From the NCBI GenBank assembly GCA_963721345.1, contig CAVRIT010000001.1, positions 620,001-684,000 of the forward strand: DNA of 64,000 nucleotides, written 5' to 3'. This DNA comes from JACDAN01 sp963721345. GTDB lineage: Bacteria > Actinomycetota > Thermoleophilia > Gaiellales > Gaiellaceae. This document shows positions 15,950-30,900 of the stretch, in pieces. Both the position numbers and the translations under genes were made by a program. The notes below the pieces were generated by a model. That model was not told where the DNA came from. It saw only the letters and a list, made by a program, of their open reading frames with translations, and searched no databases. Every line of letters starts with the position of its first letter. Position 1 is the first letter of the stretch.

Positions 15950-18900
15950 CGCAACGCACAGCTCTGCGGCTCTTGGCGGCATCCGTCGTGACGGTGCCGC
16001 TGCTGCTCGTCAGCTCGGCGGCGGGCCTCCCCGGCGACGGGTACACGGCGACGTCCTCGCCCGGCGCGGTGCAGCCTTTGTCGACCAAGACGTACACCGT
16101 CGTCGTCTCGAGCGACGCGGGCTCGTCGAGCGCTGCGAACGAAGCTCGCGTCGGAATCCCGTTCGGTTTCGACGTCGACGGCTCGAGCGTCACGGCGACC
16201 ACGACCGCAGCGGGCAGTTGTATCGACGCGACGTGGGAGCCCGACGGCGTCCTCCTCGACTCCGAGCGCATCAATCTCGCCAGTCCGTCCGGTTCGGAGA
16301 ACGAGCTTTGCCCGGGTGGCGCGCTCACGGTCACCTTCAGCGCGGACGCCCCGGCCGACGAGAGCGCGGGATATTGGACAACCGAGCTTCTGCGCGACGG
16401 CGACCCCTTTGTCCTCGACGGCGACCAGCCTGACATCGAGGTCGACGGCACGCCGCCCGAGACGGTGATCGACGTCGGACCCGACGGGGAGGACATTCCC
16501 GACAGCACGCCGACCTTCGAGTTCTCGGGAGGCGAGAGCTACGAGTGCCGCGTCGACACCGACGCGTTCGCGCCGTGCTCGTGGCCGCACACGGTCGACC
16601 TGTTGGCCGACGGACCGCACACCTTCGAGGTCATCGCCACCGACGCCGCGGGCAACGTCGACGCTTCCGCCGGCAAGTCGGACCTTCACCGTGGACACGG
16701 TCGCCCCGGAGACGGAGATCGGTCGAGGGCCCCGGCGAGTTCGACGAACGATCCGACGCCGACCTTCGAGTTCTCCGGCGGGGAGACGTACCAGTGCCGG
16801 CTGAACGAGGACGACTTCGAGCAGTGCACGTCGCCGTACACGACCCCGACGCTCGCCGGCACACACACCTTCGAGGTGCTACGCGACGGATGCTGCGGAG
16901 AACATCGACCTGACGCCTGCCGACGCGGACGTTCACCGTCGACACCGTCGCGCCGCAGACGACGATCGACTCCGGGCCCTCCGGCTCGGTCACCAGCGAG
17001 CGCCGCGAGCTTCGGCTTCTCCAGCGAGGCGGGCGCGACGTTCGAGTGCTCGCTGCGACAGCGCGGCCTTCAGCGTCCTGCACGTCGCCCGCCGAGTACC
17101 TGCGCCTCGCCGAGGGCGCGCACACCTTCGAGGTGCGGGCGACGGATCCAGCCGGCAACACCGACGCGACTCCGGCGAGCCGCAGCTGGACGGTCGACAC
17201 GATCGCGCCCGACACGACGATCGACTCCGGCCCGAGCGGCCTCGTCAACAGCAGCAGCGGCGAGCCTCGGCTTCTCGAGCGAGGCGGGGCGACCTTCCAG
17301 TGCTCGCTCGACGGTGCGCCGTTCTCGCACGCTGCATCGTCGCCGGCTGAGTACTGCTCGCCTCGACCAGGGTGCTCACAGCTTCGAGGTCCAGGCGACC
17401 GACGCAGCGGGCAATACGGACGCCACGCCCGCGAGCCGCAGCTGGACGGTCGACACGGTCGCTCCGGAAACGACGATCGACTCGGGCCCGAGCGGCCTCG
17501 TCAATACGAGCGCCGCCAGCTTCGGCTTCTCCAGCGAGGCGGGCGCCACGTTCGAGTGCTCGCGCGACGGCGCTGCCTTCAGCAGCTGCACCTCGCCGAC
17601 CGAGTATTTGAGCCTCGCCGAAGGCGCGCACACCTTCGAGGTCAGAGCGACCGATGCTGCCGGGAACACGGACGCGACGCCTGCAACTCGCTCGTGGACG
17701 GTCGACACGATCGCTCCGCAGACCACGATCGACTCCGGGCCGAGCGGCCTGGTCAACACCGCCGCGGCGAGCTTCGGGTTCTCCAGCGAGCCGGGCGCGG
17801 CGTTCCAGTGCTCGCGCGACGGCGCTGCCTTCAGCAGCTGCACCTCTCCCGCCGAGTATCTGAGCCTGGCCGAGGGCGCTCACACCTTCGAGGTGCGGGC
17901 GACCGACGCGGCCGGAAACACCGACGCTTCTCCGGCGAGCCGTGCCTGGACGGTCGACACGATCGCCCCCGACACCGCCGTCGACTCGGGCCCGAGCGGG
18001 CTCGTCAATACCGCGGCGGCGAGCTTCGGCTTCTCCAGCGAGGCGGGCGCGATCTTCCAGTGTTCCCTGGACGAAGCGACCTTTACGACGTGCACCTCGC
18101 CCGCCGAGTACAGCTCGCTCGGCCAGGGCGCTCACACGTTCCAGGTGCGCGCAACCGACGCAGCGGGCAACACGGACACGTCGGCTGCCAGTCGCAGCTG
18201 GACAGTCGACACGATCGCGCCAAACACGTCGATCGACTCCGGGCCCAACGGACTGGTCAGCAGCGCGGCTGCGAGTCTCGGCTTCTCCAGCGAAGGCGGC
18301 GCGACGTTTGCGTGCTCGCTCGACGGCGAGCCGTTCTCGGCCTGTACCTCGCCGAAGGAGTACTTGAACCTCGGCCAGGGACCGCACAGCTTCGAAGTGC
18401 GCGCAACCGACGCGGCGGGCAACACGGACTCTTCACCGGCGAGCCGTGCCTGGACTGTCGACACGATCGCCCCCGACACGGCCGTCAACTCCGGCCCGAG
18501 CGGGCTCGTCAATACCGCGGCCGCGAGCTTCGGCTTCTCCAGCGAGGCAGGCGCAACGTTCCAGTGCTCGCTCGACAGCGCGCCCTTCAGCTCCTGCACC
18601 TCGCCGGCTGAATACAGCTCGCTCGAGCAGGGTGCCCACACCTTCGAGGTTCGGGCCACGGACACGGCCGGCAACATGGACACCTCTCCCGCCAGCCGCA
18701 GCTGGACGGTCGACACGATCGCTCCCGAGAGTTCGATCGATTCCGGTCCCTCCGGGCTCGTCGCCAGCGCAGCCGCGAGCTTCGGACTCTCGAGCGAGAG
18801 CGGCGCCACGCTCGAGTGCTCGCTCGACGGCGCAGCTTTCTCGACATGTTCCTCGCCGGCTGAGTACGCCGGCCTTGCCCAGGGCGCCCATACGTTCGAG

Positions 18901-21900
18901 ATGCGCGCGACCGATCCCGCCGGCAATACCGACGCTTCGCCCGCCAGCCGCAGCTGGACCGTCGACACGATCGCGCCGGACACGACTATCGACTCGGGCC
19001 CGAGCGGCCTGGTCAACACGAGCTCTGCGAGCTTCGCCTTCTCCAGCGAGGCGGGTGCGACCTTCGAGTGCTCCCGCGACGGCGCTGCCTTCACGACCTG
19101 CTCCTCGCCCGCCGCGTATCTGAGCCTCGCCGAGGGCGCACATGCATTCGAGGTCAGGGCGGCCGACGCCGCCGGCAACACCGACGCTTCTCCGGCGAGC
19201 CGTACGTGGACTGTCGACACGATCGCGCCGCAGACCACGATCGACTCCGGGCCGAGCGGGCTCGTCAACACCGCCGCGGCGAGCTTCGGCTTCTCCAGCG
19301 AGCCAGGCGCGACGTTCCAGTGCTCGCGCGACGGTGCCGCGTTCAGCCCGTGCACCTCGCCGAAGGACTACGCGACCCTCGCGGAGGGAGTCCACACGTT
19401 CGAGGTCAAGGCCACGGACGCGGCCGGCAACACCGACAGCACGCCGGCTTCCCGCAGCTGGAGTGTGGACACGATCGCGCCCGATACGACCATCGACTCG
19501 GGCCCGAGCGGCCTTGTGACTTCGGCCGCGGCAAGCCTCGACTTCTCGAGTGAGGCTGGGACGACCTTCCAGTGCTCGCTCGACGGCGCCGCGTTCAGCC
19601 CGTGCACCTCGCCGAAGGACTACGCGACCCTCGCGGAGGGAGTCCACACGTTCGAGGTCAGGGCGACTGACGCGGCCGGTAACACCGACAACTCGCCGGC
19701 GTCCCGCAGCTGGACGGTCGACACGATCGCTCCGCAGACCACGATCGACTCCGGCCCCTCGGGTCTCGTCGATAGCGCTGCGGCCAGCTTCGGTTTCTCG
19801 AGCGAGGCCGGCGCCACATTCGAATGCTCGCGCGACGGCGCTGCTTTCAGCAGCTGCACCTCGCCCCACGAGTATCTCGGCCTCGCCGAGGGCGCACATA
19901 CTTTTGAGGTCAGGGCGACCGATGCGGCCGGCAACACCGACGCCTCGCCTGCCAGCCGCAGCTGGACCGTCGACACGATCGCTCCGGACACCATGATCGA
20001 CTCCGGCCCGAGCGGCCTCGTCAACACGAGCGCCGCGAGCTTCGCGTTCTCCAGCGAGGCAGGCGCGACCTTCGAGTGCTCCCGCGACGGTGCTGCCTTC
20101 AGCAGCTGCAGCTCCCCGGCCGAGTACCTGAGCCTCGCCGAGGGTGCGCACACCTTCGAGGTCAGGGCGACTGACGCCGCGGGCAACACGGACGCCACTC
20201 CCGCGAGCCGCTCTTGGACGGTCGACACGATCGCTCCGCAGACCACGATCGACTCCGGGCCGAGCGGCCTCGTCAACAGCGCAGTGGCGAGCCTCGGCTT
20301 CTCGAGCGAGAGCGGTGCCAGCTTCGAGTGCTCGCTCGACAGCGCGCCGTTCAGTTCCTGCACCTCGCCCGCCGAGTACAGCTCACTCGGTCAGGGCGCG
20401 CACACCTTCGAGGTTCGCGCCACCGACGCAGCCGGAAACACCGATGCCACGCCGGCGTCCCGCAGCTGGACGGTCGACACGATCGCTCCGCAGACCGCGA
20501 TCGACTCGGGCCCGACCGGCCTCGTCAACACCGCCGCGGCGAGCTTCGCCTTCTCCAGCGAGGCAGGCGCGACCTTCGAGTGCTCGCGCGACGGAGCCGC
20601 CTTCACGACCTGCTCCTCGCCCGCCGAGTATTTGAGCCTCGCCGAGGGCGCGCACACCTTCGAGGTTCGTGCAACGGATGCAGCGGGCAACACCGACGCT
20701 TCTCCGGCGGGTCGGGCTTGGACGGTTGACACGATCGCCCCGCAGACCACGATCGACTCCGGACCGTCGGGCCTGGTCAACACAGCCGCGGCCAGCTTCG
20801 CCTTCTCGAGCGAGGCCGGGGCGACCTTCCAGTGCTCGATCGACGGCGCTGCCTTCACGGCCTGCTCCTCGCCCGCCGAGTACAGCTCACTCGGTCAGGG
20901 CGCGCACACCTTCGAGGTTCGTGCCACCGACGCAGCCGGAAACACCGACGCCTCGCCCGCAACCCGCTCGTGGACGGTCGACACGATCGCTCCGGACACG
21001 ACGATCGACTCCGGGCCGAGCGGCCTCGTCAACACAGCCGCGGCCACCTTCGCCTTCTCCAGCGAGGCCGGCGCGACCTTCGAGTGCTCCCGCGACAGCG
21101 CCGCCTTCTCGAGCTGCTCCTCGCCGGCCGAGTACCTGAGCCTCGCCGAGGGCGCTCACACCTTCGAAGTCCGTGCAACGGATGCAGCGGGCAACACGGA
21201 CGCCACTCCGGCCAGCCGCAGCTGGACGGTCGACACGATCGCTCCGGACACGGCGATCGACTCCGGTCCCTCCGGCTTGGTGAACACGGCCGCCGCCAGC
21301 TTCGGCTTCTCCAGCGAGGGCGGCGCGACGTTCAAGTGCTCGCTCGACGGGGCCGTGTTCTCAACCTGTTCCTCGCCGGCCGAGTACCTGAGCCTCGCCG
21401 AGGGCGCGCATACCTTCGAGGTGCGGGCGACCGACGCTGCCGGCAACACCGACACGTCGCCCGCCAGTCGCAGCTGGACGGTCGACACGATCGCTCCGCA
21501 GACCGACGATCGACTCGGGCCCCTCCGGCGCGCAGAGCACTGACAGCGCGACCTTCAACTTCACGAGCGAAGCAGGTGCCGTCCTCGAGTGCAGCCTCGA
21601 CGGCGCCACCTTCGCGACCTGCACGTCTCCCGCCACGTACTCCGACCTGGCCGACGGCGCTCACACCTTCGCGGTGCGGGCGCGCGACGCGGCCGGCAAC
21701 ACCGACCTGACACCCGCCACCCAAGCTTGGAGCGTCGACACGACTGCTCCACAGACCTCGATCGACTCGGCGCCGCTCGACCCCACCAGCGGTACGTCGC
21801 CGTCGTTCGAGTTCTCGGCGAATGAGGCAGCGTCATTCGAGTGCGCACTCGATGGCGCTGCCTTCGCCGAGTGCACGTCCCCAGCGGCCTACTCGAATCT

Positions 21901-24900
21901 TGCCGAGGGGACGCACACGTTCTCCGTCCGGGCGATCGACGCGGTCGACAACGTCGACCCGACCCCGGCTGAGCACACATGGCGGATCGACACGACCGCC
22001 CCGAACACGACGATCGCCGCCAATCCGCCGAACCCGAACTGGGTGACGAGCGCCGGCTTCTCCTTCGAGTCGACCGAGACGAGCTCGACCTTCCAGTGCA
22101 AGCTCGACACCGGCGCGTTCGGCGCGTGCAGCTCGCCGGCCAACTACACCGGCCTCACCGAGGGGTCGCACACCTTCGAGGTGCGCGCCATCGACGCCGC
22201 CGGCAACGTCGATCAGACTCCGGCGACCTACACGTGGATCGTCGACACGACGCCGCCGGACGTCTCCGTCGACGACGTCACCGTGGCCGAGGGCGACTCC
22301 GGCACAACCGAGGCAGTCTTCACCGTCGAGCTCAGCGAGGTCAGCAGCCGGACGATCACGGTCGACTACGCGACGGCAAACGACACCGCGCTCGCAGGCG
22401 CCGACTACACGACCGCGAGCGGCACGCTCACCTTCGCGCCGCACGAGACTTCGAAGACCGTCTCCGTCGCGGTCAGCTCAGACCTGCTCGACGAGAACGA
22501 CGAGACGTATTTCCTGAACCTGAGCAACACGACCAACGCGACGCTGCTCGACGCACAGGCGGTCGGCACGATCACCGACAACGATCCGCTGCCACAGCTC
22601 TCCGTCGGCAACGCGACGGTCACCGAGGGCGACTCGGGCACGGTCAACGCGGTCTTCACCGTGAGCCTCGACGCGCCGAGCGGACGCACCGTCTCCGTCG
22701 GCTACTCGACCGAGAACGTCGGGGCGACCGCCCCCGCGGACTACGCCGCCAAGTCCGGGACGCTGACCTTCACCGCCGGCCAGACCTCACAGCAGGTGAC
22801 GGTCGTCGCCAACGGCGACCTGCTCGACGAGGACGACGAGACGTTCCGGCTCAACCTCTCGGCGCCGGTCGACGCCCAGCTCGCGGACGCCCAGGGCGTC
22901 GGGACGATCACCGACGACGACCCGGTGCCGACGCTGGCAATCAACGACGTCACCATCGTGGAGGGGAACTCGGGCACCACCAACGCGAACTTCACCGTCA
23001 CGCTCGGCGCAACGAGCGGCCGCGCGGTGACGGTCGACTACACGACGGTCGGCGGCAGCGCGACCTCGCCGAGCGACTTCGTCGCAACGGCGGACACGCT
23101 CACGTTCGCCGCGGGCCAGACGACGAAGACGATCACGGTTCCAGTGAACGGCGACCTGAGCGACGAGTCCACCGAGACCTACACGGTGAACCTCGCGAAC
23201 GCAGGCAACGCGATCCTCGTGGACAACCAGGGCGCCGGGACGATCATCGACGACGACGGCGAGCCGACGCTCTCGATCAACGACGTCACCGTCACCGAGG
23301 GCCACTCCGGCACGGTCGACGCCACCTTCACCGTCTCGCTGACGCCCTCGAGCGGGCAGACCGTCAGCGTCGGCTGGGCGACCGCGAACGGCACGGCCGT
23401 CTCCCCCGCCGACTACACCGGAACCGGCGGGAGCCTCGTCTTCGCACCGGGTCAGACTTCGAAGACCCTCACCGTCCAGGTGAACGGCGACGCACTCGAC
23501 GAGTTCGACGAGAGCTTCAGCGTGATGCTGTCGAACCCGGTGAACGCCGCGATCGGTGACGAGGCCGGCCTCGGCACGATCACCGACGACGACTCGCTTC
23601 CGACCCTCCGAGTCAACGACTCGACGGTCGCCGAGGGCAACGCCGGCACGGTTACGGCGACCTACACCGTGACCCTCGACAGCCCGAGCGGCCGCGCCGT
23701 GACCGTCAACGCCGCGACCGCGGACGGTGTGACCTTGCCCGCCAACGCCCCAGCCGACTACGCGGCGGCCTCCGAAACGCTCACGTTCGTCCCGGGCGAC
23801 GTTTCCGAGACATTCACGGTGACCGTCAACGGCGACCTGCTGGACGAGGCCAACGAGACCTACCGGGTCTTCCTCTCGAGCCCGACCTTCGCCGGCTTCA
23901 GCGACTCGGTGGGCATCGGGACGATCACGGACGACGATCCGCTGCCCGCGCTCTCCGTGGCAGACGCCAGCGTGGTCGAGGGCGACACCGGCTCCGCGAC
24001 GATGGACTTCACCGTGACTCTCGCGCCGGTCAGCGGCCGTGAGGTGACGGTGCAGTACGCGACCTCCGACGGCGACGCCAAGTCGACAACCGACTACGAC
24101 GCCACGTCCGGGACGCTGAGCTTCGCGGCGGGCGAGACTACGAAGACGATCTCGGTGCCGGTCGACGGCGACGTCCTCGACGAGGCTGACGAGACGCTCA
24201 CCCTCACGCTCTCCGTCCCGGGGAACACCACGCTCGCCGACGCGACGGCGACCGGCACGATCACAGACGACGACGCCCTGCCGCAGCTCGCGATCGACGA
24301 CGTGACGGTCACGGAAGGCCACAGCGGCACGACGACGGCGACGTTCACCGTCGGCCTCGACGCAGTCAGCGGCCGCCAGGTGACGGTGCAGTACGCGACG
24401 GCGAACGACAGCGCGACGGCCCCCGGCGACTTCACGCGACACCGGCGCGACGCTGACGTTCGCGCCCGGCGACACGACGAAGTCGGTCGCGGTGACGGTG
24501 AACGGCGACGCGCTCGACGAGATCGACGAGAGCTTCCTCGTCAACCTGACGGCGCCGACGAACGCCGAGCTCGGCGACGGCCAGGGCCTCGGAACGATCA
24601 CCGACGACGACGATCTGCCGGTCCTGTCGATCGGCGACGCCACGGTCACGGAGGGCAACAGCGGCACGGTCAACGCGGTCTTCGACGTCTCGCTCTCCGC
24701 GGCGAGCGGCCGACCCGTTTCGGTCGACTTCGGAACGCTCACCGGAGGCTCCATGCCGGCGAGCTCGCCCGAGGACTACGGCACGACCAGCGGCACTGCT
24801 GATCTTCGCGCCGGGCCAGACCGTCCGCCAGGTGATGGTGCCGGTGAACGGCGACGTGCTCGACGAGGCTGACGAGACGTTCCTCGTCGGCCTGAACAAC

Positions 24901-27900
24901 TCCGAGGACGCGACCATCTCGGACAGCCAGGGCGACGGAACGATCACCGACGACGATCCTCTCCCGGCGCTCAGCGTCACTGACGCGACGGTTGCCGAGG
25001 GCGACGCGGGCACGACGACGGCGACCTTCACCGTCAGCCTCGGCGTGCCGAGCGGACGCGCGGTCAGCGTGGGCTACGCGACGGCCAACGGCTCGGCCAC
25101 CTCGCCCGCCGACTTCGGGGCCGTGACCGGCACGCTCGACTTCGCCGTAGGCGAGACGACCAAGACCGTCGACGTGACGGTGAACGCCGACGTGCTGGAC
25201 GAGGCGGACGCCGACACCTTCACGCTCCTGCTTTCAGGCGCGGTCCACGCGACGATCGGCGACGGCTCCGGGCTAGGGACGATCACCGACGACGACGCGA
25301 CCCCGTCGCTCACGATCAACGACGTCACGGTCGCCGAGGGTGACTCCGGAACGGCGTCCGCAACGTTCACCGTCAGCCTGAGCCCGGTCTCCGGACGGCT
25401 CGTGTCCGTCAACTACGCGACGCAGAACGGCTCGGCCAACGCGCCCGGCGACTACACGGCGACCAGCGGGTCGCTGAGCTTCGCCGCGGGCCAGACGGAG
25501 AAGACGATCACGGTCCCGGTCAACGGCGACCTGCTCGACGAGCTCGACGAGACCTTCACCGTCAACCTCTCCGGCGCCCTGAACGCGACGATCGCCGAGC
25601 CGACCGGCGACGGGACGATCACCGACGACGACGCGACGCCGTCGCTCTCCGTCAGCGACGCCACGGTGACCGAGGGCAACGGCAGCAGCGTCAACGCCGT
25701 CTTCAACGTCTCCCTCAGCGCGGCCAGCGGCCAGACCGTGGACGTGAGCTACGCGACGGCCGACGGGACGGCCACGGCGGGCGCCGACTACACCGCCACG
25801 AGCGGCCCGCTCACCTTCACGCCGGGCCAGACGAGCAAGACGGTCACGGTCGTCGTCAGCGGCGACCTCCTCGACGAGTTCGACGAGACGTTCACGCTCG
25901 GGATCTCCGGAGCGGTCAACGCGACGATCGGCGACCCGGCCGGGCTCGGAACGATCACCGACAACGATCCGCTCCCGAGCATCGACGTGACCGACGTGAC
26001 CGTGACCGAGGGCGACTCCGGCACGACCGAGGCGGTCTTCACCGTCAGCCTCGACGAGCCGAGCGGCCGAACCGTCTTCGTCGACTACGCGACGCAGAAC
26101 GACTCGGCGGTGGCACCGGCGGACTTCACAGCCGTCGGCGGCACGCTGAGCTTCGCCCCCGGCGAGACGACGATGACGGTCCCGGTCAGCGTCAACGGCG
26201 ACACGCTCGACGAGATCAACGAGACGTACTCGCTGCTGCTCTCGAACGCCGTCCACGGAGCGATCGTCGACGGCACCGGCGCGGGGACGATCACCGACGA
26301 CGACGCGCAGCCGTCCCTCTCGATCGACGACGTGACGGTCACCGAGGGCGACTCCGGCACGGTGAACGCGACCTTCACCGTCGGCCTGAGCGCGGTCAGC
26401 GGCCGGAACGTCACGGTGAACTTCGCGACGGCGAACGGCACCGGCGCGACGGCGCCCGCCGACTACACGGCGGCGGCCGGGACGCTGACGTTCGTCCCGG
26501 GTGACACCGCGAAGACGGTCACGGTCACGGTCAACGGCGACCTCCTCGACGAGGGCGACGACACCTTCCTGGTCAACCTCTCGAACGCCGTCGGCGCGAC
26601 GGTCTCGGACGCCCAGGGCGTCGGCACGATCACCGACGACGACGCGACGCCGTCGCTGACGATCAACGACGTCACGGTGACCGAGACCGACGCGGGCACC
26701 GTCTCGGCGAACTTCACGATCGGGCTGAGCGCGCCGAGCGGCCGCAACGTCACCGTCAACTACGCGACGGCGAACGACACCGCCGTCTCGCCGGCCGACT
26801 ACGTCGCCCGCAGCGGCTCGCTCACCTTCACGCCGGGACAGACCTCCCAGCAGCTCGCGATCACGGTGAACGCCGATCTGCTCGACGAGGCGAGCGAGAC
26901 CTACTCGCTCAACCTCTCCGCGCCGACGAACGCCACGCTCGCGGACTTCCAGGGCAGCGGCACGATCCTCGACAACGATCCGCAGCCGGCGCTGTCGATC
27001 AACGACGTCGACGGTGACGGAAGGGAACTCGGGCACCGTCAACGCCATCTTCACCGTCACGCTCTGTCGGCGCCGAGCGGCCAGCCGGTCAGCGTCGGCT
27101 ACGCGACGAGCGACGGCTCGGCCACCGCGGGCTCCGACTACACGGCGGCCGGCGGCAACCTCGTCTTCTCGCCGGGACAGACGTCGCGCACGTTCACGGT
27201 GGCGACCACGGGCGACACGCTGGACGAGATCGACGAGACCTTCAACGCGACGCTCGTCGAGCCGTCCAGCGCGACGATCGCCGACGGTGAGGGCCTCGGC
27301 ACGATCCTCGACAACGACGCGCCGCCGTCTATCTCGGTCGGCGACGTGACCGTCCTCGAAGGGAACAGCGGCACGGTCAACGCCACGTTCACGGTTTCCC
27401 TGTCGGCGCCGAGCGGCCAGACGGTCACCGTCGACTACGCGACCACCGGCGACAGCGCGACCGCGCCCGGCCGACTTCACGGGCGCCTCGGGCAACCTCA
27501 GCTTCACGCCCGGCCAGACGGCGAAGACCGTCACGGTCGTCGTCAAGGGCGATCTGCTCGACGAGATCAACGAGACCTACTTCTTCGACCTGGCGACCCC
27601 GACGAACGCCTCGCTGGCGGACGCCCAGGCGATCGGCACGATCACCGACGACGACGCGACGCCGTCGCTCTCGATCGACGACGTGGCGGTCACCGAGGGT
27701 GACGCAGGGACGACGAACGCGGTCTTCACCGTGACGCTCAACGCGGCGAGCGGCCGGACGGTCAGCGTCGACTTCGCGAGCTCGAGCATCTCCGCGAGCG
27801 TTCCGGCCGACTACGGCGCCGTCACGGGCCCGCTCAGCTTCGCTCCCGGCGAGACCACGAAGACGATCACCGTCGTCGTGAACGGCGACGTGCTCGACGA

Positions 27901-30900
27901 GGGGAACGAGACCTACACCGTCACGCTCTCGAACGCGGTCAACGCGACGATCTCCGACTCGTCCGGGCTCGGCACGATCACGGACGACGATCCGCTTCCG
28001 ACCCTGACCGTCAACGACGTGTCGGTGACGGAGGGGAACTTCGGGACCGTCGCCGCGACGTTCACCGTCAACTCGAGCGCCGTCAGCGGCCGGAACGTCA
28101 CCGCGGACTGGGCGACGGCCAACGGGTCGGCCGGCGAGCCGGGCGACTACGCGGCGGCGAGCGGTGCTCTCAATTTCGCGCCGGGCGAGACGTCGAAGCA
28201 GATCACGATCCTCGTCAACGGCGACGTGCTCGACGAGCTCGACGAGAACTTCGCGATCAACTTCACGAACGTCACCAACGCGGCGATGGCCGATCCACAG
28301 GCGCTCGGCACGATCAGTGACGACGACGGCCTCCCCTCGGTGTCGGTCTCCGATGCCACCGTCACCGAAGCGAATGCGAGCACGGTGAACGCGACCTTCA
28401 CCGTCACGCTCAACTCGGCGAGCGGCCAGCCGGTGAACGTCGACTACGTCACCGCCGACGGCTCCGCCACCTCGCCGGCCGACTACACCGCACAGCCGAC
28501 GACGACGCTGACGTTCACGCCCGGCCAGCTCTCGAGGACGGTCGTCGTGTCCGTCGCGGGCGACCTGCTCGACGAGTTCGACGAGAACTTCGAGGTGCGT
28601 CTGTCCAACCCGGTCAACGCCACCATCTCCGACGGCACGGGCATCGGGACGATCACGGACAACGACCCGCTCCCGACCGCCTCGATCGACGACGTGACCG
28701 TCGCGGAGGGTGACACCGGCACGGTCGCCGCGACCTACACGGTCACGCTCAACGCGGCCAGCGGCCGTGCCGGTCTCGGTCGGCTACGCGACGGCGGACA
28801 ACAGCGCCTCGGCGCCTGCCGACTACGCAGCCGCGAGCGGCACGCTCGACTTCGCCGCGGGCCAGACGTCGAAGCAGGTCACGGTGCTCGTCAACGGCGA
28901 CGCGCTCGACGAGTCGAACGAGACGTACTTCGTGAACCTCACCGGCGCGACGAACGCGACGATCGCCGACCCACAGGGCTCCGGCACGATCACGGACGAC
29001 GACGCGCTGCCGACGGTCTCGATCGGTGACGTCGAGCTCGCCGAAGGTGACACGGGGACGAAGGAAGCGACCTTCTCCGTCACGCTCGGCGCGCCCAGCG
29101 GCCGCAACGTCAGCGTCGGCTACACCACCGTCGACGGCTCGGCGACGGCTCCGGCTGACTACGTGGCCGAGACCGGAAGCGTGAGCTTCGCGGCCGGCGA
29201 GACGTCGAAGACGCTGAGCGTGACCGTCAACGGCGACCTGATCGACGAGCTGACCGAGTCCTTCGGCGTCAGCCTCGCCGGCCCGGTGAACGCGACGCTC
29301 GCGGACGACTCCGGCGCCGCCACGATCACCGACGACGACGCCGCGCCGTCCGTGTCGGTGGGCGACGTCACGGTCACCGAGGGCAACGGCAGCACGGTGA
29401 ACGCGGTCTTCACGCTGACCCTCAGCTCGGCGAGCGGCCTGCCGATCACGGTCGACTACGCGACGGCCGACGCCAGCGCCCTCTCCCCCGCCGACTACGC
29501 GACGGCAACCGGGAATGTCAGCTTCAGCCCAGGCCAGACGAGCCGGACGGTCACGGTGGTCGTCGCGGGTGACTCGCTCGACGAGAACGACGAGACGTTC
29601 ACCCTGAACGTCTCGAACGCCGGGAACGCGACGATCGCCGACAACCAGGGCGTCGGGACGATCACCGACAACGACGCCGTGCCGAACGTCAGCGTCAACG
29701 ACGTCACCGTCACCGAGACAGACACCGGCACGACTGCCGCCACGTTCACCGTCACGCTGAGCGCCGTCAGCGGCCGGAACGCGTTCGTCGACTTCTCCAC
29801 GGCGGGCGTCAACGCGACGAGCCCCGCCGACTTCGCGGCGGCCGCCGGCACGCTGCAGTTCTCGCCGGGCGAGACCACGAAGACCGTGACCGTCGACGTG
29901 AACGGTGACGTGCTCGACGAGCTCAACGAGACGTACCAGCTCAACCTGAGCAACCCGCTCAACGCCGCGGTCACCGACGGGGTCGGCCTCGGGACGATCA
30001 ACGACAACGATCCGCAGCCGGCGCTCTCGGTCGCCGACGTCAGCGTCACGGAGGGCAACTCCGGCACCGTCGACGCAACGTTCACGGTCTCGCTGAGCGC
30101 CGTCAGCGGCCGGACAGTCACGGTCGACTACGCGACGGTGCCCGGGAGCGCGACGGCCCCGGCCGACTTCACCACGCTGCCGCTCACGAACCTCAGCTTC
30201 AGCCCCGGTCAGACCACGCGCACGGTGACGGTCACGGTGCACGGCGACGTGCTCGACGAGGGTGACGACACGTTCAACCTCAACCTCTCGACCGCCGTCG
30301 GAGCCACGATCTCGGACGCAAGCGGGCAGGGAACGATCCTCGACGACGACGCGCTGCCGAGCGTCTCGGTCAACGACGTCACGGTCACCGAGGGCGACAT
30401 CGGCACGACGAACGCCGTGTTCACGGTCACGCTGAGCACGGTCAGCGGCCGCTCGGTCACGGTGGACTACGCCACCGCCAACGCCTCCGCGGTCGCGCCC
30501 GGCGACTACACCGATCACCAGCGGCTCGGTCACGTTCCTGGCGGGCGAGCTGACGAAGCAGGTGACCGTCCCGGTCAAGGGCGACACGGTCGACGAGGTC
30601 AGCGAGACCTACTCGCTGAACCTGTCGGCGCCGCTCAACACCACGATCTCCGACCCGGAGGGCGTCGGGACGATCATCGACAACGACTGGCCGCCCAGCC
30701 CTCTCCGTCAACGACGTCACGGTTCACCGAGGGCAACAGCGGCACCGTCAACGCCGTCTTCAACGGTCTCCCTCTCCGCGCCGAGCGGCCAGACGGTGAG
30801 CGTCGGGTGGGCGACGGCCGACAACGGCTCCGCGACGGCGGGCTCGGACTACGTGGCGACCGGCGGGAGCGTCGTCTTCAATCCGGGCGTCACGACGCGC

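Noticed and set aside
22787..27570. Long open frames on the minus strand opposite the Calx-beta region
   Set aside because: They are periodic antisense shadows of the repeats (Arg/Val/Asp-rich, no start signal) and carry no independent coding evidence.
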